Origin: Desulfomicrobium sp. UBA5193
GTDB lineage: Bacteria > Desulfobacterota > Desulfovibrionia > Desulfovibrionales > Desulfomicrobiaceae
NCBI GenBank assembly: GCA_002412965.1
Contig: DHWB01000003.1
Coordinates: 579,149-643,148, forward strand
DNA length: 64,000 nt
Direction: 5' to 3'
A program made the position numbers and the translations under genes. The first letter of the stretch is position 1. Each line of letters starts with the position of its first letter. The notes under the pieces are model-generated. The model was not told where the DNA came from. It saw only the letters and a list, made by a program, of their open reading frames with translations, and did no database searches. Positions 1-7,355 of the stretch are shown here, piece after piece.

Positions 1-52
1 TAACTCCTTGCTCGCGTCCGATGGCAAAAAATGCATCTTACGATCATAGCGC

Positions 53-703
53 TTATGCGTATTTGTCCGTGAACGTATCGTGGCTTCGAGTGGGGTGCAG
101 TTCGGCCCATTTTTTTGGGGATGCCGCATTGTTTTCCCGCAACGTAGGACGTGGATACCTTTTATCCAGTTCATGCGCACGAAGAAAATCGTAATAAGCA
201 TCCTCTATGTTGTTCAGTTTCATCAGTGCTCTGGCACGTTGATAGTGATAGTCGGCGATACCGGGGCTGAGAGTTATCAATTTGTTCAGATCCTTGAACG
301 CTTGTCCGTACAGCGCAATTCGCAAGCAGAGTCGTGAGCGGCCGTAGAGTGCCTTGGTGTGATCAGGCGCAATGTTGACTGCGAGGGTGTACCTCAAGAG
401 CGCGTCCTGAAAACGTTTCGCCTTGGTCAAGGCTTCAGCGAACAAAAAGTGGACCTCCGCTGAATCTGGAGCAAGCGCCGCGGCCTTTGAATAGGATTCG
501 ATTGCTCCAAAGAGATCCAGTTGTTTTTCCAACTTCAGAGCTCCCTCTATATGACGCTTTGCTTCGTGAGAGGCAAATTTTACCTGATCGTTGGCAGCAT
601 TTGTGCTTTGTTCCACGCGCGTCTCTTCGGCTGCAAGGCAGGTGGAAGCGCTAAAAAATACCACAAAAACAAATAGATGGATGGTTTGTTTGAAGGATTT
701 CAT
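53..703 (-). CDS. Exported TPR-repeat protein
   Basis: The 216-residue product begins with a Sec signal peptide (MKSFKQ, hydrophobic core, then STCLAAEE). At least three tetratricopeptide units follow, around residues 50-165, with motifs such as GAIESYSKAAALAPDSAEVH. I chose the start at 703 over the upstream in-frame Met at 796 because AGGAG lies just upstream and the signal peptide starts cleanly there. TPR repeats mediate protein-protein contacts, so a periplasmic scaffold role is likely, but the partner is unknown. It resembles in kind the second exported TPR protein at 1760-2500 on the same strand, and the two may be diverged paralogues. It reads out of a gene-poor, AT-rich region. Confidence 0.75.
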   Translation of the reverse strand: MKSFKQTIHLFVFVVFFSASTCLAAEETRVEQSTNAANDQVKFASHEAKRHIEGALKLEKQLDLFGAIESYSKAAALAPDSAEVHFLFAEALTKAKRFQDALLRYTLAVNIAPDHTKALYGRSRLCLRIALYGQAFKDLNKLITLSPGIADYHYQRARALMKLNNIEDAYYDFLRAHELDKRYPRPTLRENNAASPKKWAELHPTRSHDTFTDKYA

Positions 704-1759
704 TCTCTCTCTCCTGGGCGCGCAAACTGCAGGGTATGGCTTGAAGGCGAACATACAGGTTAACGCGTAGTTTTGGTACAAAAAAATAACGAACATTATT
801 TACATCGTCGTCACATTTTATACACTCTTTATGCCAAGGAGCGTGCCTTTGCGGGAAGTTTTTGAAGTGATTCGAGGTGTGCTCAGTTTGTCTCTGAATT
901 GTTGTTGGTAAAATATATGAATTTTAAAATGTTAAGTTAATTGAAATTAAGATGAGTAGGTATTTTTATAAATAAAAATACACATAAATATGTATTTATC
1001 ATATATATAAATAATTATTGATGCGAATGTATTTTGTTCAATAACGTAGATAAAAGTTCAATAATCATGAAATAAGATATCAACATACGTACATAGTTTG
1101 CGAGATATGATATGCAGAGTAAGGGGGAGGGCGGCGTTAGCCGGTCCAGGAGACGCGATCTGACACGAATCACCGGCGATTTACGGTTTCGTCTCAGGAG
1201 GTCGTGAAAATGGGTAAGGGCGCCGCAGCATCAAGAGGGCATGCTAGGATATTCAAGGAGTAGAGTAGAAAGGGGAAGAGAGAGGTCGGAGCAGTTTGCC
1301 ACCGAGCAACCCATGACCGCCTGCTGAAAAGTTTTGCGCAGGAGAAGGGGGATGCGGAAGAAAGCTTTGAGCTATCCGGTTGTCCCAAAACGGCGATCTG
1401 CTTCGTCACGGCAGAAAATTCAGACCTTCACCGGTTAAAATACGTTTCGGCCCTGGATTTTCTTTGTTCCTCGCATCTCAGCATTTTTGAGCATGGCGTC
1501 CAGAGAGAGGATTTATGTCAACATATTTGAGCGCTTCCAATTCGAAAACTTCACGCAAGAGAGCGTTGGATTGGCATTCTGCTTCAACCGATGCTTCAAA
1601 ATCATGCTGGAGTGGGGAAGTCGGCGCTCATGCTCACTCGTTGTCCGCATGTCGAAGTGGAGATGAAACATTGCGATGGTGTGCGCTTTTGAGCGCGTCG
1701 AGACAAGATGCGTGGATTTTTCTCAGTTATTTGCTACGAGAAGCCTGGATGTTTTTTCC
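704..1759. other. 1.06-kb spacer without a supported gene
   Basis: About 895-1100 is extremely AT-rich and contains two adjacent perfect palindromes (961-980 and 984-999). From 1110 the composition becomes GC-richer. Short open stretches occur on both strands (for example plus frame about 1263-1529 and minus frame 1194-1409), but none has a good start, a ribosome site and a recognisable domain together. Composition changes sharply inside the spacer, which is compatible with decayed coding sequence. I identify no RNA gene. Confidence 0.6.
961..999. repeat. Tandem AT-rich perfect palindromes
   Basis: The first palindrome has 9-bp arms (TATTTTTAT / ATAAAAATA) around AA at 961-980. The second has 7-bp arms (ATAAATA / TATTTAT) around TG at 984-999. 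They lie upstream of the TPR gene that starts at 703 on the minus strand. They could be regulator or nucleoid-protein sites, or cruciform-prone DNA. Chance is less unlikely than usual because the stretch is so AT-rich. Confidence 0.4.
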
Positions 1760-2500
1760 TCAGTTGACGCTTTCGAGATTGACAACCGTTGGCTTGTCGG
1801 TGCCACCATCCGGCCAATGCCCTGGAGAGGTTTCTTTTGCGATTTCACGCCATGTGGCGAGTTCGACATCATGGGTATTGTGCTGCTTTCGCAGCAGTTC
1901 GAATCCTTTGTTGATGTCTTTCAGGGAGCGCTCTATCTCTTCAGATTCTCCCCATGCAAAGCCTCTGCCGAGATAGGCCATGAAGTCTTCGGGAGCCAAA
2001 GCCAAGGCTCTGGTGTATGCGGCAATGCCCGCGTGCGTTTTGCCAGTCGCAACCAAGGCGTCACCGAGAAGAACGAACGCCCTGAAGCTGTCTGGCCTGT
2101 ACAGTAATGCACTTTGATAATCTCGGATCGCCTCTTCCCATTGCTGCAAAGACGCCAGAATCGCTCCACGCAGCAAATTGAATTCGTAGCGAAAGGCCCT
2201 GCTGGAAGAGAAAGGGTTCAGGATATGAAGGGCGTCTATCCACCTTTCTTCGCTGACAAAAGCAAGGGCTCTGGCAAGAGATTTTCTCGGTTCGATCATA
2301 TCTCCTTCGCCCTTGCGTGTATATGTGATTGCCAATGCGGGCGCATTGGAAGTATGCTGTCCTTGATCTTTTTTTGAGCGGAGTGCAGCCAGAGATACAT
2401 CAGGTAGGGTATCGCCATGAGCGGCTTCAATGCATAGAATTGTAAGGTTTATGACAACGAGAATGAGCGTCGTAACAAATATGATGAATGGTGGTTTCAT
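1760..2500 (-). CDS. Exported TPR-repeat protein
   Basis: This 246-residue protein has an N-terminal hydrophobic segment (residues about 5-25, a signal peptide or anchor). A low-complexity linker follows, then TPR units from about residue 75 to 205, for example WEEAIRDYQSALLYRPDSF and HAGIAAYTRALALAPEDF. AGGAGG lies just upstream of the start at 2500. It is probably a periplasmic protein-interaction scaffold. The 39 residues after the last repeat are polar and have no recognised domain. Same strand and same architecture as the gene at 53-703. Ligand and pathway are unknown. Confidence 0.75.
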   Translation of the reverse strand: MKPPFIIFVTTLILVVINLTILCIEAAHGDTLPDVSLAALRSKKDQGQHTSNAPALAITYTRKGEGDMIEPRKSLARALAFVSEERWIDALHILNPFSSSRAFRYEFNLLRGAILASLQQWEEAIRDYQSALLYRPDSFRAFVLLGDALVATGKTHAGIAAYTRALALAPEDFMAYLGRGFAWGESEEIERSLKDINKGFELLRKQHNTHDVELATWREIAKETSPGHWPDGGTDKPTVVNLESVN

Positions 2501-2927
2501 TCTGGCCTCCTCATTTTGTCATACAAATATGTAGTACATATATAGGAAGGGTAAATTCGGGATAGTATGTATTTTATTTGAATCTTTATATGCATTCAAG
2601 TAAGTATCTTCATATCATGCTTCTTTATAAGGCGAGATCGGACGCATTTTTTGCAGTATTTACAAGGGATTGTGTTTTAGATGTCGTGACGTCGCCTGCA
2701 GTATCAAGGAAGGAAGATGCGTGTTCAAGAGTCCTGCCTCAATATTTAGATGAAGCGCATGGGTGCTCAAAATTTCCTCTCAAGGAGCTGATTTTTTTTG
2801 AAATATTATTGTGTCGAATATGCTGACACAATGTGCAAAGCATTAACGATGCAATCACGGACTGAATTTGTTTTTTTTGTAATAGTGATTACATTTTTTT
2901 ATTTTTGTTGAGATCAAGGAAATATTT
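2501..2927. other. AT-rich spacer upstream of the hybrid kinase
   Basis: The spacer separates the divergent TPR gene and histidine-kinase gene, so promoters for both probably lie here. An 82-codon plus-strand ORF (2578-2826) has no ribosome site and no recognisable composition, so I do not call it. Just before the kinase there is a palindrome (2878-2893) between T-rich runs, then the kinase ribosome site AAGGAA near 2916. Confidence 0.5.
2878..2893. promoter_or_regulatory. Palindrome upstream of kinase gene
   Basis: TGTAAT, four bases, then ATTACA: a perfect dyad 35 bp before the kinase start, flanked by T8 on the left and a T-rich run on the right. It could be an operator for a helix-turn-helix regulator or a weak AT-stem attenuator. 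The sequence alone does not decide between them. Confidence 0.35.
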
Positions 2928-4871
2928 ATGTCGCAAAATGAGCAAAAATATAAATATATTTTAGAAAATTTACTTGATGGTATAGTCAGAGTTGATGAAA
3001 GTTACAGTATTGAGTACTCGAATATTTCAATGGCGTTAATGTTTGGATATAATGATGTTGATAAGTTTATATCTTCGATAAGAGATGTAAGATATGATCT
3101 TTTTTGTAATCATGAAGATGGGAAATATATTTTTGATCAAATGTTAAATAATAATATAATTGATCATTATGAAGTGCAAATGATTCGCAATGATAGGTCG
3201 ATGTTTACGGCGTCACTATCTATGCATATTGTAAAGGATTCCGATACAGGATGTGTGTATTTTGAGGGGCGTGTTGCCGACATAACTGCACAAAAAGAAA
3301 AAGAAGTAGCAACTCTGGTGCGGGAAGTTGCTGAACGGGTCAATGATTTCAAGAGGCAGTTCTTGGCCAATGTGAGTCATGAGATACGAACTCCTCTCAA
3401 TGCCATTATAGGCATGAGTGGAGTGCTTAAAAAATCAGGATTAGTCGATAAACAGCATGAGTATGTTCACGTCATTGATACTGCAAGTCGAAATTTGCTT
3501 CACCTTGTGAGTGAAATACTTGATTTTTCTAAAATTGATTCTGGTGAAAATCACATTGAACAAGAGATTTTTGACTTGGAAGAAATGATCGACGAAGTCT
3601 TGAGTCTTTTTGATAAACAGATTCTGAAAAAAAATATCGAAATCTTAGCTGATATTGAGGAAGATGTTCCGCGTATTCTCTGTTCTGATCAATATAAGTT
3701 GCGTCAAATTCTGACGAATCTTTGTTCAAATGCGTTCAAGTTTACAGTTCATGGTGAAATAATCGTGCGGGTCTTTGTCAAAGACAGGGGCGCTGATACG
3801 TGTACACTTCAATTCGAGATTTCTGACACAGGGATAGGAGTTCCAGAAAATAAACGAAATGGACTCTTCGATTCTTTTAGGCAAGTTGATAACTCCACAA
3901 CCCGTCAATACGGGGGGACTGGACTCGGATTGGCCATATCCCAAAAGAATGTTGAAATGCTCGGAGGGATGATTTGGATTGACCCCGATCATCAAAATGG
4001 AAGCAAGTTTTGTTTCACAAGTCTTTTCACACGGCCAGTTAAAGCGGATGTCGATGCCCCCAAGTCGTCGGGTCTGGAGAATGTCAGGGTGCTTTTGGTC
4101 GCGGGCAATTATAGCCTCCTCAGAGTCATTTCGCGCTACCTTGCCGGTTTTGGATGCCAAATCAGTGTTGCCAAGTCCAAAGCAGAGCTAAAATCTCTTT
4201 TGGATGTTTCGAATGGTTATGACTATGATGTTTTGCTGGTCGATTATTCTCAAGATGGCGAAGAATTGTTTGAATTAATCAATAGTTACCCTGAAATAGG
4301 TGGGTGGAGCACGAAAGTCGTTGCAATGCTTCCTTACGGGATACGTATTGATGCATTGTCCTTTATGCGGGCGGATAGCCTTGCGATGGTTACCAAGCCT
4401 GTTCGTCGCTTGGTATTGTTGCAGCGCTTGCTTGATATACTGGGAAAAAACAATGTGGATCAAAATGGAATCGGCAACGCCGAAGATATGCGATGGCTAT
4501 CCGGAAAGCTGATTTTGCTGGTTGAAGATAACGAGTTCAACCAGATCGTTGCGATTGAAATACTGGATGCGTATGGCGCATCGGTTGTCGTGGCTGACAA
4601 TGGCAAAGTGGCCGTCGATTTGTTGCTGGAAGGAGGTGCCTTTGATCTCGTTCTTATGGATATACAGATGCCGGTCATGGATGGTTATGAGGCAACCAGG
4701 GTCATTCGCCAAGAACTTGGAATGCAGTCTCTTCCCATTGTTGCCATGACAGCCAACGCCACGCCCAATGATCGACAAACGTGTATCGAAAATGGGATGG
4801 ACGAGTACCTTTCCAAGCCCATCGATAGGGCGAGACTTGAAGACGTTTTGCAAAAGTTTCTGATTAACTGA
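2928..4871 (+). CDS. Cytoplasmic PAS-hybrid sensor histidine kinase
   Basis: A 647-residue protein without membrane segments. A PAS domain (about 5-120) is followed by a HisKA helix with phospho-acceptor His151 in ANVSHEIRTPLNAI, then an HATPase domain (about 250-375) with DTGIGVPE and GGTGLGLAIS boxes. Next comes a degenerate receiver-like region (about 388-505), whose first strand reads LLVAGNYS without the usual acidic pair. The C-terminal receiver (about 527-645) is intact, with LVEDNE, Asp578 in LMDIQMPVMDGYEA and the conserved Lys in SKPID. It likely senses an intracellular signal and relays phosphate to Asp578. No dedicated response regulator lies adjacent. The gene is AT-rich compared with the window, which suggests acquisition. 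Confidence 0.92.
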   Translation: MSQNEQKYKYILENLLDGIVRVDESYSIEYSNISMALMFGYNDVDKFISSIRDVRYDLFCNHEDGKYIFDQMLNNNIIDHYEVQMIRNDRSMFTASLSMHIVKDSDTGCVYFEGRVADITAQKEKEVATLVREVAERVNDFKRQFLANVSHEIRTPLNAIIGMSGVLKKSGLVDKQHEYVHVIDTASRNLLHLVSEILDFSKIDSGENHIEQEIFDLEEMIDEVLSLFDKQILKKNIEILADIEEDVPRILCSDQYKLRQILTNLCSNAFKFTVHGEIIVRVFVKDRGADTCTLQFEISDTGIGVPENKRNGLFDSFRQVDNSTTRQYGGTGLGLAISQKNVEMLGGMIWIDPDHQNGSKFCFTSLFTRPVKADVDAPKSSGLENVRVLLVAGNYSLLRVISRYLAGFGCQISVAKSKAELKSLLDVSNGYDYDVLLVDYSQDGEELFELINSYPEIGGWSTKVVAMLPYGIRIDALSFMRADSLAMVTKPVRRLVLLQRLLDILGKNNVDQNGIGNAEDMRWLSGKLILLVEDNEFNQIVAIEILDAYGASVVVADNGKVAVDLLLEGGAFDLVLMDIQMPVMDGYEATRVIRQELGMQSLPIVAMTANATPNDRQTCIENGMDEYLSKPIDRARLEDVLQKFLIN

Positions 4872-5295
4872 GAGTTTCCGCAGAATAACACTCCCTTCGT
4901 CAAGACTGCCAGTATCCCTTCATCCCATCTACTCAGAATGCTTTCCAAACACGTCGTGTGGGTGTTTTGAAATCATTTTTCATGGTTATCATTCTTGATG
5001 GTTTGTTATGAAATCATAACTATTTGAATTGAAACTATTCTTCATGGAGAAGAATGCTATTCATACATATGCGCAGTGATAAAAAATACGCATTAATCCT
5101 TATTTTGTAATGATCAATATTTCAAATAGATTAAGATTAAAACTAGCTGTGCTACAGGTGTCAGTCGAGGTCAGGGGGATATGGCTCTTTGTGGAAGTAC
5201 GGCGGTGAAGGTTTCTTTGAATAAGTGGCGGCTTGGAAACGATATTTTCGGAAGTAGTCCACCAAAAATTTAGGCGCGATGTATAAGGGCTTGCC
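4872..5295. other. AT-rich spacer with two inverted repeats
   Basis: I see no supported gene. There is a 16-bp perfect palindrome at 5005-5020 (GTTATGA-AA-TCATAAC) and a hairpin at 5037-5055 (ATTCTTC, 5-base loop, GAAGAAT). Neither has a following T-tract, so they are not obvious intrinsic terminators. They may be regulator sites for the small gene at 5296 or for the region in general. Confidence 0.45.
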
Positions 5296-5568
5296 ATGGA
5301 AGAAAAACAGCACGCATCAAAATCAGCCCTTGAGAACAGTGTTGAGGATCCAATGGTGACATCCACTTTGGGTTCAGACCAGGAGCCTTGTCATGTCGAG
5401 GTTCCGCAGGAAGAACGTGCCCGTCATGAAACATTTCACGAAGCAGTGAAACAGGCTCTTGCCCAGCAAATGCAAAATGAGGACGCCTCCAGAAGAGGCA
5501 AGAAGGTTGAAAAATCTGATTACAGCAATTTGTTGAGCAGTCAGGAATTGAAATGTTTGCTTAAGTGA
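5296..5568 (+). CDS. Small acidic hypothetical protein
   Basis: The 90-residue product is polar, with no membrane segment and no cysteine pair. A central helical stretch (ETFHEAVKQALAQQMQNEDA) and a short basic patch (RRGKK) are the only visible features. AAGGGC lies at ribosome-site distance before the ATG. A hairpin (5638-5666) follows 70 bp downstream. I do not recognise the family. It could be a lineage-specific small protein or a chance ORF in a gene-poor stretch. Confidence 0.45.
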   Translation: MEEKQHASKSALENSVEDPMVTSTLGSDQEPCHVEVPQEERARHETFHEAVKQALAQQMQNEDASRRGKKVEKSDYSNLLSSQELKCLLK

Positions 5569-5637
5569 ACGGACTGTGTTTATGCGCACGTCGACGAATT
5601 GTGGAGGTGCGCCTTATTGCCGCAGATGCTGCATAGA

Positions 5638-5672
5638 ATCCCCTGGGAGACACCACTCCAGGGGATCCTTGT
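5638..5672 (+). terminator. Hairpin between small ORF and aspartokinase
   Basis: A perfect 9-bp stem (ATCCCCTGG / CCAGGGGAT) with an 11-base loop, followed on the plus strand by a weak T-rich stretch (CCTTGTTTAT). It lies between two convergent genes and may terminate transcription from either side. The T-tract is poor in both directions. Confidence 0.5.
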
Positions 5673-5715
5673 TTATAGACACAGCTGCTTGATGGCTACA
5701 TGCGCCATTGTCATT

Positions 5716-7122
5716 TCAACCGACGCAGGTTTGTGGCTGCGTCATGCACAGGGCCGTGTGCAGAGCGATTTGTGCCTTGGCGAACTGGTCCCGGTCGACC
5801 ACGAAAAGCATGTTGGTCTGACGCGCGGTCTGAGACACCGCCAGAATGTTGATATTATCCTTGGCCAGAGCCCCGGCGGCCTTGGCCAGGATGCCGGGCT
5901 GCGCGATGTTGGAGCCGATGGCGCAGACAATGGCCACCTGACGGGTGGTGATCTGTTCGAATTTGTTGCTCAGTTCGGTGACCAACTCCGGGCTGCAATC
6001 CCGGTCATTCAGGATCATGCCGATGGTGTTGGCGTTGGTGGCCTTGCTGATGTAGGAGATATCGTGCTTGGCCAGGATTTGCATGATTCGCAGGTCAAAG
6101 CCCACCTCGCCGACCATGCGCGTATCGTGCACTTCCAGGCAGGTGACTTTGTCCGATCCGGTCACGATCTCGACCATGGACTTAGGCGCGATGAAATCCT
6201 TGGTTATCAGCGTTCCGGCGTGGTCCGGGTCGAAGGCGTTCTTGATGCGGATAGGGATGTTGTTGATCTCCAGAGGCTTCGAGGCCTTGGGATGGATGGC
6301 CTCCATGCCCACGTCGGCCAACTGGTCGGCCACATCGAAATTGGTGTTGCAGACCGGATGGATGTTTTTCTCGCCCATGAGCATGGGGTCGCCGGAGCAG
6401 AGGTGGTATTCCTTGTGGATGATGGCTTCCGTGGCGCCCAGAAGGACCGCGACTTTGGAAAAGGTCACTTCCGAATAGCCCCGGTCAAACTCACGCATGA
6501 TGCCTTCGGTGCCCTTGGTGTAGCCAGTGGCGAAGCAGATGGTCGAGAAGGGGTCGATCGTTTCGAAGCTGGCCTTGATGCGCTCGTCAATGGTCAACTG
6601 CCGGCTGTCTTCCCAGCCGCTCAAGTCCACAAATGTGGCGTCGTAGCCCCGATTTTGCAGGATATTGGCGGAGTTGAAGGCGCTGTGCATTTCGCCAAGC
6701 GAGGCCAGCAGTTCACGGGCGGCCAGAAGCAATGCCTTGCGGGACACATAGCCCGAAGCCAGAACGTTATCCATGCTGCGCAGGATATTGATGGCCAGGT
6801 CGATATGGTCGCCGATGAAATCGTTGGCTGCCTCCAGATCAAGGCCTGCGGGTACGAAGGTCTTGTTCAGCTCGAACAGGCTGTCGCGCAGGGCCAGCAT
6901 CTTTTTGGGATAGTTTTCCTGTTCGCGAAAAAGTTGGTATATGCCGGGCTGTCCTGTTTTTTTGTGTTCGAGCAGCTCGTTGGTGACCCCGGCATAGGCC
7001 GAGACGATGTAGATTCGGCCAAAGATGTCGGTTGGGTTACGCAAAATGATGTTGTCGATGATTTGCGGAAACCGGGACATGGATGTTCCGCCGATCTTTT
7101 CAACACGAAGTTGAGCTTTCAT
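5716..7122 (-). CDS. Aspartate kinase, Ask_Ect-like
   Basis: A 468-residue amino-acid-kinase-family protein. It starts with the kinase signature VEKIGGTSMS and has a catalytic domain to about residue 310, then two ACT-like regions (about 320-460). The N-terminal motif, the segment EHKKTGQPGIYQ and the overall length resemble the specialised aspartokinases of ectoine clusters (Ask_Ect) more than LysC or ThrA types, judged from memory of those sequences. It would phosphorylate L-aspartate, feeding asd (57107-58132) for lysine, threonine and methionine synthesis. No ectABC genes lie beside it. AGGA precedes the start. It is divergent from the yej operon, with palindromes in the shared region. 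Confidence 0.8.
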   Translation of the reverse strand: MKAQLRVEKIGGTSMSRFPQIIDNIILRNPTDIFGRIYIVSAYAGVTNELLEHKKTGQPGIYQLFREQENYPKKMLALRDSLFELNKTFVPAGLDLEAANDFIGDHIDLAINILRSMDNVLASGYVSRKALLLAARELLASLGEMHSAFNSANILQNRGYDATFVDLSGWEDSRQLTIDERIKASFETIDPFSTICFATGYTKGTEGIMREFDRGYSEVTFSKVAVLLGATEAIIHKEYHLCSGDPMLMGEKNIHPVCNTNFDVADQLADVGMEAIHPKASKPLEINNIPIRIKNAFDPDHAGTLITKDFIAPKSMVEIVTGSDKVTCLEVHDTRMVGEVGFDLRIMQILAKHDISYISKATNANTIGMILNDRDCSPELVTELSNKFEQITTRQVAIVCAIGSNIAQPGILAKAAGALAKDNINILAVSQTARQTNMLFVVDRDQFAKAQIALHTALCMTQPQTCVG

Positions 7123-7235
7123 GGACTGTCCTGGAATGAAGTGGATGTTAAGGGGGCGTTGCGGGCCCGGCTGTTGCGCCGAAAGCCCTTGAGGGATATT
7201 GCCTAAAGCGGGGGAGCGTCAATACGGTGAGACAA

Positions 7236-7254
7236 GAAAATCGATTTTCGAAAA
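7236..7254. promoter_or_regulatory. Overlapping palindromes in ask/yej divergent region
   Basis: GAAAATCGATTTTC (7236-7249) is a perfect 14-bp palindrome and overlaps a second one, TTTTCGAAAA (7245-7254). They lie between the divergent aspartokinase and yejA genes, about 40 bp upstream of the candidate yej -35 box. This position suits a shared operator. The regulator is unknown. Confidence 0.4.
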
Positions 7255-7294
7255 CCTCGCTTTCCGTCCTGCGGGACCATTTCGCCGAGCCTGT

Positions 7295-7323
7295 TTGACG
7301 CTCTGGACCGGGACGGCTAAAAG
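7295..7323 (+). promoter_or_regulatory. Candidate sigma-70 promoter for yejABEF
   Basis: TTGACG at 7295-7300 and TAAAAG at 7318-7323 are separated by 17 bp, 33 bp before the yejA start. The -35 box matches consensus in five of six positions and the -10 box in four of six. Confidence 0.4.
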
Positions 7324-7355
7324 GGCGCAAATTCGGCAATTCAAGCAGGTTCCCC

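Noticed and set aside
1..36. Twelve open minus-strand codons starting with ATG at 36 and running off the edge
   Set aside because: No ribosome site and too short to judge.
1194..1409. 71-codon minus-strand ORF
   Set aside because: No ribosome site or domain, and its composition is not protein-like.
1515..2107. Plus-strand ORFs overlapping the second TPR gene
   Set aside because: They are antisense shadows of the gene at 1760-2500; their upstream parts have no ribosome site.
2578..2826. 82-codon plus-strand ORF before the kinase
   Set aside because: No ribosome site and no recognisable pattern, in AT-rich DNA.
5599..7206. 535-codon plus-strand ORF opposite the aspartokinase
   Set aside because: Antisense shadow caused by high GC; the minus-strand frame has clear kinase motifs.
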